From DASXHD01 sp038239005 (GTDB taxonomy: Bacteria > Myxococcota_A > Polyangia > Polyangiales > Polyangiaceae), in the NCBI GenBank assembly GCA_038239005.1, contig JBBSFE010000018.1, positions 4,628 through 68,627 of the forward strand: a stretch of DNA of 64,000 nucleotides. Direction: 5' to 3'. The notes under the pieces were generated by a model. That model had not been told where the DNA came from, made no database searches, and saw nothing but the letters and a program-made list of their open reading frames with translations. This document shows, piece after piece, positions 7,775 through 15,849 of this stretch (position 1 is the first letter of the stretch; each line of letters starts with the position of its first letter). Both the position numbers and the translations under genes were made by a program.

Positions 7775-9748
7775 GTGGGAAAGGGTAGTCGCGAGCAGCG
7801 TTTCGGCGTCACCGTCGACGACCCTTATCGGTGGCTCGAAGGCGACACCGAAGAGATGCGCGCATGGCAAGCGGAGCAAAACCGCGCGACCGATGCGTAC
7901 TTCGCCGCGTCGCCTGGTTTCGACGCGCTTCGCGCACGCGTCGCCGAGCTGCTCGAGGTCGGCTTCTGCGAAACGCCATTCGTTTCCGGCGGTTCGCACA
8001 AACGTGCATTCTACATGCGTCGCGAAGGGAAGGCGCAGCAGCCGCGCCTGGTCGTGCGCGAACGCGGCATGCGTGGCCAGAGCGAACGCGTGCTCCTCGA
8101 CGCCGAATCGCTCTCCGCGGATGCAACGGATGCCGTCGATTGGTTCTACCCATCGCCGCACGGCACACGCCTCGCGTGGGGCCGCAGCAGTGCGGGCAGC
8201 GAAGAGAGCGTTCTCTACGTGAGAGACGTCGCGACGGGCGACGATCTCGCTGACCGCATCGAGCACACGCAGCACTGCACGGTCGCGTGGGCCTCCGAAT
8301 CGAGCTTCTTCTACAGCCGGCACGCGCCGGGCGATCCGTACAACGCGCGCGTCTACTTCCACGAGCTTGGCAAAGATCCGAAAGACGACGTGCTCGTCTT
8401 CGGTGAAGGTCGCGACAAAACCGATTTGCCGCAACCCATCGTGTCGCCGTGCGGCCGATGGCTCGTGATGCTCGTGCAGCAAGGTTGGTCGAAGACCGAG
8501 CTTTACGTTCGCGATCTGCGCGGCTCCGCCGACTTCGTTCCGATCGCCACGGGTGAAGAAGCATCGTTTCAGCCCATCGTGCGACGCGACGCGCTCTACA
8601 TCGTCACAAACAGCGGCGCGCCCAGAAACAAGCTCGTTCGTGCATCATGGGACGACCCCCGTCGCGAAAAGTGGACCGAGGTTTTGGCCGAGCAGGCCGA
8701 CGTCCTCTCGAGCGTCGCCGTTACGTCGCATGGCGTCGTCGCTTCGTATCTGCGAGATGCGTCGTCCGTGCTCGTCGCGGACGGAAATGAAATCGAGCTC
8801 CCGACGATTGGCACCGCATCGGTTTCCGCATCACCCGATGACGATGACGTCTACGTGGGCTTCACGTCGTTCGTCGTCCCGCTTGGCGTGTGGCGCGTTG
8901 CGGGCAAGTCGCTCGAGCCGTGGGCACAAGTTTCGGCGGAGCCTCACGCTCTCCGCGAGCCTCCGCGCGCGTCGGTCGAGCGCCGTTTCGCAACGAGCAA
9001 AGACGGAACGCGCATCCCGCTCTTCGTGGTGAGCTCCCTTGCCGCCAGAGAGTCGAAGCGCACGGTGCTCTACGGCTACGGCGGCTTCAACGTCAATCAA
9101 TCGCCCGCGTTCAGCGTGCGCGCTCTCGCGTTCGTCGAGCGCGGCGGCGTGTGGGCGAGCGCGATTTTGCGCGGCGGCGCCGAATACGGCGAGGCCTGGC
9201 ACAAGGCCGGCATGCTCGACAAAAAACAAAACGTCTTCGACGACTACTACGCGTGCGCCGAGAATCTCGTCGCGACCGGCGTGACGACGTCGCGCAATCT
9301 CGCGGCGGTGGGCGGCTCGAACGGCGGGTTGCTCGTCTCGGCGGCCGTCACGCAAAGGCCGGAGCTCTTCGGCGCGGGGGTTGCGCTCGTGCCGCTCGCC
9401 GACATGTTGCGCTACCACCTCTTCCGCCTCGGAGCGTTTTGGATCGCCGAGTACGGCTCGCCCGACGCCGCCGATTCGTTTCATGCACTCTACAAGTATT
9501 CGCCGCTGCACCACGTCGCGCCGACCGCGTATCCGGCGATGCTCTTTTGGGCAGCCGAGAGCGACTCGCGCGTCGACCCGATGCACGCGCGCAAGATGTC
9601 GGCCGCTATGCAAGCTGCGACGACATCCAGCCGCCCCGTGCTTCTCCGTGTCGAAACGAAGGCCGGCCACGGAATGGGCAAACCCACTGCCAAGGTCGCC
9701 GACCAGCTGGCCGCGGAAATCACCTTCATCGAGCGGGAAACAACCTGA
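7775..9748 (+). CDS. Prolyl oligopeptidase family serine peptidase (S9)
   Basis: 657 residues. The N-terminal motif DDPYRWLEGD, a beta-propeller-like middle and the C-terminal alpha/beta-hydrolase domain match S9 peptidases that cut short peptides after proline. The catalytic triad can be placed: Ser515 in GGSNGG, Asp597 in ESDSRVDP and His632 in KAGHGMGKP. No signal peptide is seen, so it is probably cytoplasmic. The only upstream in-frame start is GTG at 7775, since a stop lies just before it; the nearby ATG at 7771 is in another frame and stops after five codons. Confidence 0.92.
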   Translation: MGKGSREQRFGVTVDDPYRWLEGDTEEMRAWQAEQNRATDAYFAASPGFDALRARVAELLEVGFCETPFVSGGSHKRAFYMRREGKAQQPRLVVRERGMRGQSERVLLDAESLSADATDAVDWFYPSPHGTRLAWGRSSAGSEESVLYVRDVATGDDLADRIEHTQHCTVAWASESSFFYSRHAPGDPYNARVYFHELGKDPKDDVLVFGEGRDKTDLPQPIVSPCGRWLVMLVQQGWSKTELYVRDLRGSADFVPIATGEEASFQPIVRRDALYIVTNSGAPRNKLVRASWDDPRREKWTEVLAEQADVLSSVAVTSHGVVASYLRDASSVLVADGNEIELPTIGTASVSASPDDDDVYVGFTSFVVPLGVWRVAGKSLEPWAQVSAEPHALREPPRASVERRFATSKDGTRIPLFVVSSLAARESKRTVLYGYGGFNVNQSPAFSVRALAFVERGGVWASAILRGGAEYGEAWHKAGMLDKKQNVFDDYYACAENLVATGVTTSRNLAAVGGSNGGLLVSAAVTQRPELFGAGVALVPLADMLRYHLFRLGAFWIAEYGSPDAADSFHALYKYSPLHHVAPTAYPAMLFWAAESDSRVDPMHARKMSAAMQAATTSSRPVLLRVETKAGHGMGKPTAKVADQLAAEITFIERETT

Positions 9749-9782
9749 CCGAGAGCGCGTACCACTTCATCGGCGACGCTTC

Positions 9783-9812
9783 TTGACACTCAGTGAGGAA
9801 CGCCCTCACATA
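9783..9812 (+). promoter_or_regulatory. Candidate promoter of the lipoprotein at 9841
   Basis: A perfect TTGACA at 9783-9788 is followed after 18 bases by a weak -10 (CACATA). It lies just after the peptidase stop codon and about 30 bases before the lipoprotein start. The -10 is poor, so confidence is low. Confidence 0.35.
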
Positions 9813-9840
9813 CGCGCCGCCTCGTACGAAAGGGATTCAA

Positions 9841-10386
9841 ATGAACGGTTTCGGTCGCAAACGCTGGGTGGAGACTGCACAGGTTCTCGGAGCGATGCTG
9901 GTTTTGCTCGGCGCGCTTCTGGCGTGCAAGGGTAGCTCTAGCTCGGGCGGGAGCTCGGCTGCAGCCGCGAAAATGGGTGAGGCCATCACCTTCCCGGACG
10001 ACTCCGAGTGGGTCGTGATCGAAGCGAAGGACGCGGGCAAAGTGCTGAAGAGCAACTCCGAGTTCAACGACGAGACCAAGAAGACCGAGGGCCGCTTCAT
10101 TCAGGTCCACTACAAGGTCACGAACAAGGACAAGAAAGAGCAGATGCTCATCGCGGATCACCCGAAGATCATCGACAGCCAGAACCGCGAGTTCAGCGCC
10201 ATCGAAGGCGAGACCTATTACGTGCCGGCCAAGGCGAAGACGATCATGGTCGCGACGCTGCAGCCGAGCATGCCGCAAGAGTTCTGGACGGTTATCGAAG
10301 TGCCCGCCGACGCCAAGACCCTCAAGCTCCAAATCCACGCCTTTAGCCTCCTCGGCGACAAGAAACAGGTCGACCTAGGCCTTTAG
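9841..10386 (+). CDS. Lipoprotein, DUF4352-like
   Basis: 181 residues. Signal peptide with lipobox ALLAC near residue 29, a Ser/Gly linker, then a beta-sandwich-like domain (GRFIQVHYKVTNKDKKEQML and EFSAIEGETYYVPAKAKT). The pattern of a conserved VxYxVTN strand resembles DUF4352/telomeric-repeat-factor-2-like immunoglobulin folds that occur in secreted lipoproteins. GAAAGGGATTCAA precedes the ATG at 9841 (good ribosome site). The gene stands alone, with a terminator right after it. Role unknown. Confidence 0.85.
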   Translation: MNGFGRKRWVETAQVLGAMLVLLGALLACKGSSSSGGSSAAAAKMGEAITFPDDSEWVVIEAKDAGKVLKSNSEFNDETKKTEGRFIQVHYKVTNKDKKEQMLIADHPKIIDSQNREFSAIEGETYYVPAKAKTIMVATLQPSMPQEFWTVIEVPADAKTLKLQIHAFSLLGDKKQVDLGL

Positions 10387-10410
10387 CCTTGCGACTTTCC
10401 ACCCTCGAAG

Positions 10411-10449
10411 CGCCTCCCGTTCGGATCCGAACGCGAGGCGTTTTCTTTT
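10411..10449 (+). terminator. Rho-independent terminator after the 9841 lipoprotein
   Basis: CGCCTC pairs with GAGGCG around an inner perfect palindrome CGTTCGGATCCGAACG (10418-10433). A T-rich tract TTTTCTTTT (10441-10449) follows at once. This is the clearest intrinsic terminator in the window, 24 bases after the stop codon. Confidence 0.85.
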
Positions 10450-10495
10450 GTCGAAAACTGGGAATGCGTTCAGGTACTGAACTAATGTGCGGGTC

Positions 10496-10771
10496 ATGAC
10501 TCCGGAACGCATTTCCCTCGATGTTCTCCGCGCAGTGCTCCGCTGCGCGCGCCACCGCCGCGTCGCTGACCGCGCCGCGCTCACCCTTCGCATCGACTGC
10601 TCGGCTGACGAGCTAGACGACGCGATTCGCCTCCTCGAACGTTGCGGCTTCGTGCTCACCGACGCTCGCACTGGAGGTACTCGGCTCACGATGCACGGGT
10701 TCGCCGTCGCCATCGCGAGCATCCCGCGCCGTGTTGCGCACGCGCCTCCACGCGCGCGCTCGGCCGCCTGA
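10496..10771 (+). CDS. Small winged-helix-like protein, hypothetical
   Basis: 91 residues from the ATG at 10496 (a GTG at 10487 adds three). The pattern LDVLRAVLRCARHRRVADRAALTLRID, then ADELDDAIRLLERCGFVL and TRLTMHGFAVA looks like helix-helix-wing of a small DNA-binding domain, but no family is recognised. It ends 8 bases before the earliest plausible start of the MutS-like gene and is probably co-transcribed with it. Base composition matches real genes here, but a false frame cannot be excluded. Confidence 0.5.
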   Translation: MTPERISLDVLRAVLRCARHRRVADRAALTLRIDCSADELDDAIRLLERCGFVLTDARTGGTRLTMHGFAVAIASIPRRVAHAPPRARSAA

Positions 10772-10779
10772 CGAGGCTC

Positions 10780-12600
10780 TTGACCGAAACGACGCGCTTC
10801 GTGATCCCCGACGGGGGGCTTCCTGCTCGAGATTGGCACGCCCGTGAGCGTGACATCATGCGCGCCGAGCACGCTCGGCTCGAGCGTCGCTCGAGCTTGA
10901 TCGGTCGCGTGCGAATCGCGTGTGTGCTCGTCGTCGTCGGCGTTCTCGCGACGCTGCCGTTCGACGTGCTCCCGCGCGGCGTCGCCTGGGCGGGCGCCGT
11001 CGCGGCGATTGCGTTCATCTTGCTCGTCGTCGTGCACGGGCGCGTCGATCGCGAACGTGATCGCCGTGAAGCAGCGATGCTGTTTCACGAACAAGCGCTC
11101 AATCGCGCGCCGCCACTGCCACGCGTCGACGATCCCGAGCTCGCCAATCATCCCTACGCGAGTGATCTCGACATGACGGGGCCGCACTCGGTGTACGCGT
11201 TCATCTCGTTTTGTCGGAGCCAGCCGGGGCGTCGCACGCTTCGCGAGTGGCTCCTTGCCGCACACGATCCGCCCGCGCTCGGCGTGATTCGCGCGCGCCA
11301 AGACGCAGCGCGCACGCTCTCGAAAAAGCCGGAGCTCGTGCGTTCACTTTGGGTTGCCGGCATTGATGGCGGTCCCGAGAAAGCCGTCGCGTTCGAACGC
11401 TGGGCGCTGGCGAAAGAAGCGGGCGTCGTCGGCTCGGGTTTGCGTGCGTTCGCTTGGGTGTGGCCGCCGGTCACCATTGCGTCGCTCGTGATGGGGCAGC
11501 TCCTAGGTTGGTCGTCGCTCGCAACCTGGGGCGCGTTTGGTGTGGCCATCGTCGTGTCGCTCTTGATGCGCGGGCGGCTCGGGCCTGTCGTCGCGGCGGT
11601 CGTTGCGAACGAAGGCGGCGCGCTCGTGCTCGCAGAGGCGTTCGATGCGGCACTCGCCGAGCGTGAAGAGGGCGAGCTTCTCGCGAAGGTGCAATTCGAT
11701 CTCGCGTCGGGTCGCACCGCGCTTCGAGCACTCCGCGCACCGACGCTCGCTCTCGAGTCGCTTCAGAACGAAGTGTTTCGTTTGCTCATCGCGCCACTCT
11801 TCATGGTGGAGCTCCACGCTGTCGCCGCACTCGAGCGGTGGCGCAAAGAGCATGGCGCACGCGCTGCCGATTGGTTCGCCGCGTATGGCACGATGGAGTC
11901 AGTCGCGAGCTTGGGGCTCCTCGCGCACGATTTCCCCGCGTTCGCGTGGCCCGAGCTCGCCGCGGAGCCTTGCTTCGACGCGCGTGCGCTCGGCCATCCG
12001 CTCGTCGCCGACGCCAAACGCGTGTGCAACGACGTCGGGCCGCTCGATGCAGGCAGCGCTCTCGTCATCACCGGGTCGAACATGTCTGGCAAGTCGACGC
12101 TGCTGCGATCGATCGGCGTCGCAACGGCGATGGCAGCGGCAGGCGGACCCGTGTGTGCCGAAAAGCTCGTGATCGGTCCGGTTCGTCTAGGCACGAGCAT
12201 GCGGGTCGCGGATTCGCTCGCCGAAGGGGCGTCGCGTTTTTATGCGGAGCTTCGCCGCCTCAAGCTCGTCGTCGACATGGCGTCGCGCGGTCCCGGTGTG
12301 CTGTTTTTGCTCGACGAAGTTCTCTACGGTACGAATGCGCGCGAACGCCTCATCGGCTCGCGCGCGACGCTCGCGTGGCTGCTCGAGCATGCGGCGCTCG
12401 GCGCGGTGTCGACGCACGATTTGGATCTCGCGGATTTGTCCGGCCCGCTCGCAGCACGCGCACGCAACGTCCACTTCGAAGAGCAAGTCGTCGGCGACAT
12501 CATGACCTTCGACTACAAGCTCCGTGATGGCGTCGTGCAGAGCTCGAATGCACTTCGGCTCATGAAGGAGCTCGGGTTGCCTGTCGCCGAAGAGGGCTGA
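10780..12600 (+). CDS. Membrane-anchored MutS-family ATPase
   Basis: A MutS-related protein of about 600 residues. The C-terminal ATPase is clear: Walker A GSNMSGKST, Walker B FLLDEVLYGTNARERL and the closing motif AVSTHDLDLADL. Hydrophobic segments (RIACVLVVVGVLATLPF, VAWAGAVAAIAFILLVVV and two more about 270-320) replace the mismatch-recognition domains, as in the MutS-related membrane proteins seen in Bacteroidota and Myxococcota. It is therefore unlikely to be classical mismatch repair. The start is uncertain: TTG 10780 (GAGG upstream), GTG 10801 (inside the 30-bp repeat) or ATG 10858. The family N-terminus favours one of the first two. Confidence 0.82.
   Translation: MTETTRFVIPDGGLPARDWHARERDIMRAEHARLERRSSLIGRVRIACVLVVVGVLATLPFDVLPRGVAWAGAVAAIAFILLVVVHGRVDRERDRREAAMLFHEQALNRAPPLPRVDDPELANHPYASDLDMTGPHSVYAFISFCRSQPGRRTLREWLLAAHDPPALGVIRARQDAARTLSKKPELVRSLWVAGIDGGPEKAVAFERWALAKEAGVVGSGLRAFAWVWPPVTIASLVMGQLLGWSSLATWGAFGVAIVVSLLMRGRLGPVVAAVVANEGGALVLAEAFDAALAEREEGELLAKVQFDLASGRTALRALRAPTLALESLQNEVFRLLIAPLFMVELHAVAALERWRKEHGARAADWFAAYGTMESVASLGLLAHDFPAFAWPELAAEPCFDARALGHPLVADAKRVCNDVGPLDAGSALVITGSNMSGKSTLLRSIGVATAMAAAGGPVCAEKLVIGPVRLGTSMRVADSLAEGASRFYAELRRLKLVVDMASRGPGVLFLLDEVLYGTNARERLIGSRATLAWLLEHAALGAVSTHDLDLADLSGPLAARARNVHFEEQVVGDIMTFDYKLRDGVVQSSNALRLMKELGLPVAEEG
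10789..10818. repeat. 30-bp perfect dispersed repeat, copy 2
   Basis: Identical to 5495-5524. Here it lies at the very 5' end of the MutS-like gene and reads TTRFVIPDGG on the gene strand, the opposite coding sense from copy 1. It includes one of the candidate start codons (GTG 10801). Confidence 0.85.
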
Positions 12601-12617
12601 GTGCTACGTTCGTCGCG

Positions 12618-13181
12618 ATGGCAGCCATTCGCGTCGTTCTCGTGACGGTGAGCGACACACGCAACGCATCTGACGACGAATCGGGCGCGGTTCTCGCGCG
12701 GAAGCTCGCCGACGCGGGTTTCCAGGTGAAGCGGCACGCGCCCATCCGCGACGAGCTCCTCGTGATTCGCGAGCTCGTGCGCTCAGGGGCGACGATGAAC
12801 GAAGCCGACGCCATCGTGCTCACCGGCGGAACGGGTCTCGCCGCGCGCGACGTCACACCCGAGGCGATCGAGCCGCTCTTCGAGAAACGCATCGACGGAT
12901 TCGGCGAAGAGTTTCGACGCCGATCATGGAACGCAACGTCGGCCGTTGCGCCATCGGGGTCTTCGCCATGGCGAACGAACGTTCCCGGCGATCTCGCTCT
13001 CGGCGCGCGCGCTCTGCTCACGCGTGCAACTGCGGGCGTCGTGTCGGGCACGGTCATCGTTGCCCTTCCGGGAAGCCCGGGCGGCGCGGAGCTCGGCGCG
13101 GCGCTCCTCATCGAGATGTTGCCGCACGCAGTCGAGGTCTTGAGCGGGCACGTGCGGCACGATCACCACAAGGCGAAGTAG
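12618..13181 (+). CDS. moaB: Molybdenum cofactor biosynthesis protein MoaB/MogA type
   Basis: 187 residues. Family motifs are present: VTVSDTRNASDDESG, LTGGTGLAARDVTPEA, FGEEFRR and ALPGSPGG. MoaB/MogA proteins adenylylate molybdopterin before molybdenum insertion by MoeA. Compared with the usual order of FGEEFRRLSW followed directly by GARALLSRA, this protein carries about 20 extra residues (about 106-126, ATSAVAPSGSSPWRTNVPG), encoded by a palindrome-dense stretch. The frame stays open, so the protein could still fold if the loop is external. It is followed directly by moaD (overlapping TAGTG). Confidence 0.9.
   Translation: MAAIRVVLVTVSDTRNASDDESGAVLARKLADAGFQVKRHAPIRDELLVIRELVRSGATMNEADAIVLTGGTGLAARDVTPEAIEPLFEKRIDGFGEEFRRRSWNATSAVAPSGSSPWRTNVPGDLALGARALLTRATAGVVSGTVIVALPGSPGGAELGAALLIEMLPHAVEVLSGHVRHDHHKAK
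12933..12995. repeat. Palindrome-dense in-frame insert within moaB
   Basis: About 60 bases that interrupt the conserved MoaB sequence. They hold three symmetric units in a row: GCAACG-TCGGC-CGTTGC (starting at about 12932), the perfect 14-base palindrome TTCGCCATGGCGAA (12962-12975) and GAACGTTC (12977-12984). This is reminiscent of small palindromic elements that insert in frame in genes of other bacteria; that interpretation is inference, and the ends are approximate. Confidence 0.55.
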
Positions 13182-13429
13182 TGCGCGTGCGCGTGCTCTA
13201 TTTCGCGGGCGCGCGCGACGCTGCGGGATGCGCGGAAGAGCGGCTCGATCTCCCGCCCGCGGTTGCGACCATCGCCGATTTCGCGCGCCACGTCGCTTCG
13301 CTTCATACGAGTCTCGAAGCGCACATGGAGCAAATTCGCGTTGCGCGGAACGAGCTCTTCGCCGAACCGAGCGAGCGCATCGAAGATGGCGACACGCTCG
13401 CGCTCATCCCGCCCGTCGCGGGCGGCTGA
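13181..13429 (+). CDS. moaD: Molybdopterin synthase small subunit MoaD
   Basis: 82 residues ending in the diagnostic GG (PPVAGG) that is thiocarboxylated to donate sulfur to molybdopterin. The ThiS/MoaD fold signature VRVLYFAGARDAAG and EDGDTLALIPPVAGG are clear. Start is GTG at 13181, sharing a base with the TAG of moaB, so translation is coupled. The large subunit gene moaE lies on the opposite strand at 15415-15849. It converges with modC with 14 bases between stops. Confidence 0.92.
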   Translation: MRVRVLYFAGARDAAGCAEERLDLPPAVATIADFARHVASLHTSLEAHMEQIRVARNELFAEPSERIEDGDTLALIPPVAGG

Positions 13430-13443
13430 TATCGCTCGTGATC

Positions 13444-14067
13444 TCACAGCGTGTCACGCGCTTCGGTGCGACCCGCCGCGAACGTCACGAACCGCGTGCC
13501 GAGGCGTCGCGCCTCCTCGCGATCGTGCGTGACGAACAGCACGGTCGCGCCGCGCTCGGCGTGTGATCGAACGACGTCGCCCATCCTGACGCGTGCGTCG
13601 TCGTCGAGAGCGCTGAAGGGCTCGTCGAGCAGCAAGAGCTTCGAGTCGCGCGCCAGGGAGCGAGCGAAGGCGAGGCGCTGGCGTTCGCCTCCCGAGAGGG
13701 CGAACGGTTTTCGGTCGGCGCAGTCCGCGAGATCGACGAGCGCGAGAAGCTCGGTCGTGCGCGCGGCATTTGCGAAGGGCTCGAGGTGCTCGCGCGCGGT
13801 TCGGTGCGGCCAGAGCGCGCCGTGTTGAGGCGCGTATCCGATTCCACGTGCGCTCGGTCGAACGAACGTGCCGTGCTCGTCGAACGTCACGTCGCCTGCG
13901 CGTACGAATCCGGACGACGGACGCACGAGGCCCGCAATGAGTCGAAGCGCGAGTGTTTTCCCGCTCGCCGTGGGTCCGAACAGAACAGTGACGCCGGCGC
14001 TCGCTTCGATGCGCACGTCGAGATCAAACGAGCCAGCGCGTACGCGCGCGTCGACGGAGAGCGTCAT
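13444..14067 (-). CDS. modC: Molybdate ABC transporter ATP-binding protein, short form
   Basis: 207 residues. Walker A GPTASGKT, signature LSGGERQRLAFARSL, Walker B LLLLDEPFSALDD and the switch H (VTHDREEA) are all present, so it should hydrolyse ATP. It ends right after the nucleotide-binding domain and lacks the C-terminal TOBE (molybdate-binding) domain found in the usual ModC of about 350 residues. The ATG at 14067 overlaps the modB stop (ATGA). Operon position fixes it as the energiser of ModB. Confidence 0.88.
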   Translation of the reverse strand: MTLSVDARVRAGSFDLDVRIEASAGVTVLFGPTASGKTLALRLIAGLVRPSSGFVRAGDVTFDEHGTFVRPSARGIGYAPQHGALWPHRTAREHLEPFANAARTTELLALVDLADCADRKPFALSGGERQRLAFARSLARDSKLLLLDEPFSALDDDARVRMGDVVRSHAERGATVLFVTHDREEARRLGTRFVTFAAGRTEARDTL

Positions 14068-14708
14068 GCGCGCCTGCTCCATCGCCTGAGAACGAGCGCC
14101 GCGACGACGGAAATCGCAACGAGCGCAAGCGAGAGCGCGAGCGCGCGCGAATCGTCGCCTTGTTGCATCGCGAAGTAGACTTCGAGCGGCGCAGTCGCCG
14201 TGTGCGAGGAGTAACCAGCGAAGGTGAGCGTCGCGCCGAATTCGCCGAGCGCGCGCAATCCGGCAAGTGTGGTCGCCACGCCGAGGCCCGGAAGTGCGAG
14301 CGGCAGTGTCACGAGCCTGAGCGTCGCCGCACGACCAAGCCCGTTCACTTCCGCGACTTCTTCGAGCTCGCGATCGACGCGCGCGAACGCGGCCTCTGCA
14401 CCTTTGGCCATGAGCGGAAGCGCGACGGCAGCGACGGCAATCGACGCGCCCGCGCTCGTGAAGACGAGTCGCGCACCAAACCATCGCTCGATCAACGCGC
14501 CGATCGTGCCTTCACGACCGAGCACCAGCAAGAGCCCATACCCGAGGACCGAAGGCGGAAGGACGAGCGGCACGAGCACGAGCCCATCGACGATCGATCG
14601 CGCCATGCCGCGGCCGCGCGCGAGATACAATCCAAGCGCCGCACCGAGCGGGACGACGAAGAGGAGCGCGGGAAGGACGATCCGAAGCGAGACCCAGAAT
14701 GCCGTCAC
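14064..14708 (-). CDS. modB: Molybdate ABC transporter permease
   Basis: 214 residues with about five membrane helices. It carries the permease EAA-type loop for ATPase contact (ELEEVAEVNGLGRAATLRLVTLPLALPG) and the ModB signatures PLVLPPSVLGYGLL and ALGEFGATLTFAG. Transports molybdate delivered by ModA across the inner membrane. The GTG at 14708 lies in a GTGA overlap with the modA stop; a longer upstream frame exists but is not membrane-like and overlaps modA. Confidence 0.92.
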   Translation of the reverse strand: MTAFWVSLRIVLPALLFVVPLGAALGLYLARGRGMARSIVDGLVLVPLVLPPSVLGYGLLLVLGREGTIGALIERWFGARLVFTSAGASIAVAAVALPLMAKGAEAAFARVDRELEEVAEVNGLGRAATLRLVTLPLALPGLGVATTLAGLRALGEFGATLTFAGYSSHTATAPLEVYFAMQQGDDSRALALSLALVAISVVAALVLRRWSRRA

Positions 14709-15418
14709 GGTTTGGCACCGAGAAACCCGTGCGCCACGAGCACGCGGCGAGTTTCGTCGGAGCAAAGCAAGCCTGCGACCTTGCTCGCGCGCTCGGACGC
14801 TCCGTGCTTCACGTAGAGCGGGTAGCGCACGTCGGGCCGCGCGAACGCAGGCACCTCTCCGACGACGTCCATGTCGGTGCGCACCTTCGCGTCGGTCGCG
14901 TAGACGATGCCGGCGTCGGCCTCGCCGCGCGCCACGAGATCGAGCACCGCGCGGACGTTCACGCCGCGCACGATCTTCGGTGCGATGGCGTCCCACATCT
15001 CGAGCTTGCGAAGCGCCTCTTCAGCGTAGACGCCCGCGGGCACCTGTGGCGCGAGACCGATCGCCAATCGAAACGATCGCCGTGTCTTGTCGAGCGTGGC
15101 CCACGTGATCTCCGAGAGCGCGGGATCACGATGACGCACGAGCACGAGCGTGTTCCATGCGAGCGTGCATCGCTCGTCGGCGAGACCCGCGAGCTGCGGC
15201 TCCACGCCGGCGGTCGCGAGGACGTCGAAGGGCGCGCCGTGGAGCATTTGCGTCGCGAGCTCGCCGCTCGAGCCGTACGTGAAGAGGAGCTTGTCCTCGG
15301 CCTTGGACGACGCGACCTCGTCCATCGACTCCTTCAAGCTGATCGCCGCGCCGACCGTGATTTCAGCCGGATCATGCTTGCATGATGCAAGCATCGCGAG
15401 GGCGATCAGGCGCTTCAT
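14705..15418 (-). CDS. modA: Molybdate-binding lipoprotein
   Basis: 237 residues. A short lipoprotein signal with lipobox LASC (Cys12) precedes a type II periplasmic binding fold: AAISLKESMDEVA, LLFTYGSSGELATQ, APFDVLATAG and EADAGIVYATDAKV. These are the hallmarks of ModA, which captures molybdate or tungstate. Anchoring by lipid rather than free secretion is less common for ModA of Gram-negative bacteria. The ATG at 15418 overlaps the moaE stop (ATGA). The signal-peptide codons contain a near-perfect 19-base palindrome (15375-15393). Confidence 0.92.
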   Translation of the reverse strand: MKRLIALAMLASCKHDPAEITVGAAISLKESMDEVASSKAEDKLLFTYGSSGELATQMLHGAPFDVLATAGVEPQLAGLADERCTLAWNTLVLVRHRDPALSEITWATLDKTRRSFRLAIGLAPQVPAGVYAEEALRKLEMWDAIAPKIVRGVNVRAVLDLVARGEADAGIVYATDAKVRTDMDVVGEVPAFARPDVRYPLYVKHGASERASKVAGLLCSDETRRVLVAHGFLGAKP

Positions 15419-15849
15419 GTGTGGCAGCGGGCATCTTGCCAGCCGACCCAATAGGCGCCGTCTGGGCCGTGCTCGCGCTTCCAGATGGGCACGCGGTGTT
15501 TGATCTCGTCGATCATCGAGCGGCACGCGGCAAACGCTTCCGCGCGATGCGGCGCGCTCGCAGCACACACGACGGCGACATCGCCCACGCGCAGCGAGCC
15601 CACACGATGCGACGCAGCGACGCGCACACCCTCATGTGCACGCTCGACCTCTTCCGCGATGCGCTGCATCTCCGCGATCGCCATCGGGGCGTACGCTTCG
15701 TACTCGAGCAGTGTCACCGTGCGGCCGTCGTTCATGTCGCGCACGGACCCGACGAAAACATCGAGCGCGCCAGCACCGGCGTGCATCACGCGTGCGACGA
15801 CGTCGTCGATCGAAAGTGCGCCATCGCGGATGTCGACTCGCTCACCCAC
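15415..15849 (-). CDS. moaE: Molybdopterin synthase catalytic subunit MoaE
   Basis: 144 residues, the typical length. Motifs: DVFVGSVRDMNDGRTVTLLEYEAY, ASHRVGSLRVGDVAVVCAASAPHR and KHRVPIWKREHGPDG. With MoaD it adds two sulfurs to cyclic pyranopterin monophosphate. GTG start at 15849, overlapping the stop of the preceding ArsA-like gene by 3 bases. Its position between two ATPase genes and modA shows that cofactor synthesis and molybdate uptake are expressed together. Confidence 0.93.
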   Translation of the reverse strand: MGERVDIRDGALSIDDVVARVMHAGAGALDVFVGSVRDMNDGRTVTLLEYEAYAPMAIAEMQRIAEEVERAHEGVRVAASHRVGSLRVGDVAVVCAASAPHRAEAFAACRSMIDEIKHRVPIWKREHGPDGAYWVGWQDARCHT

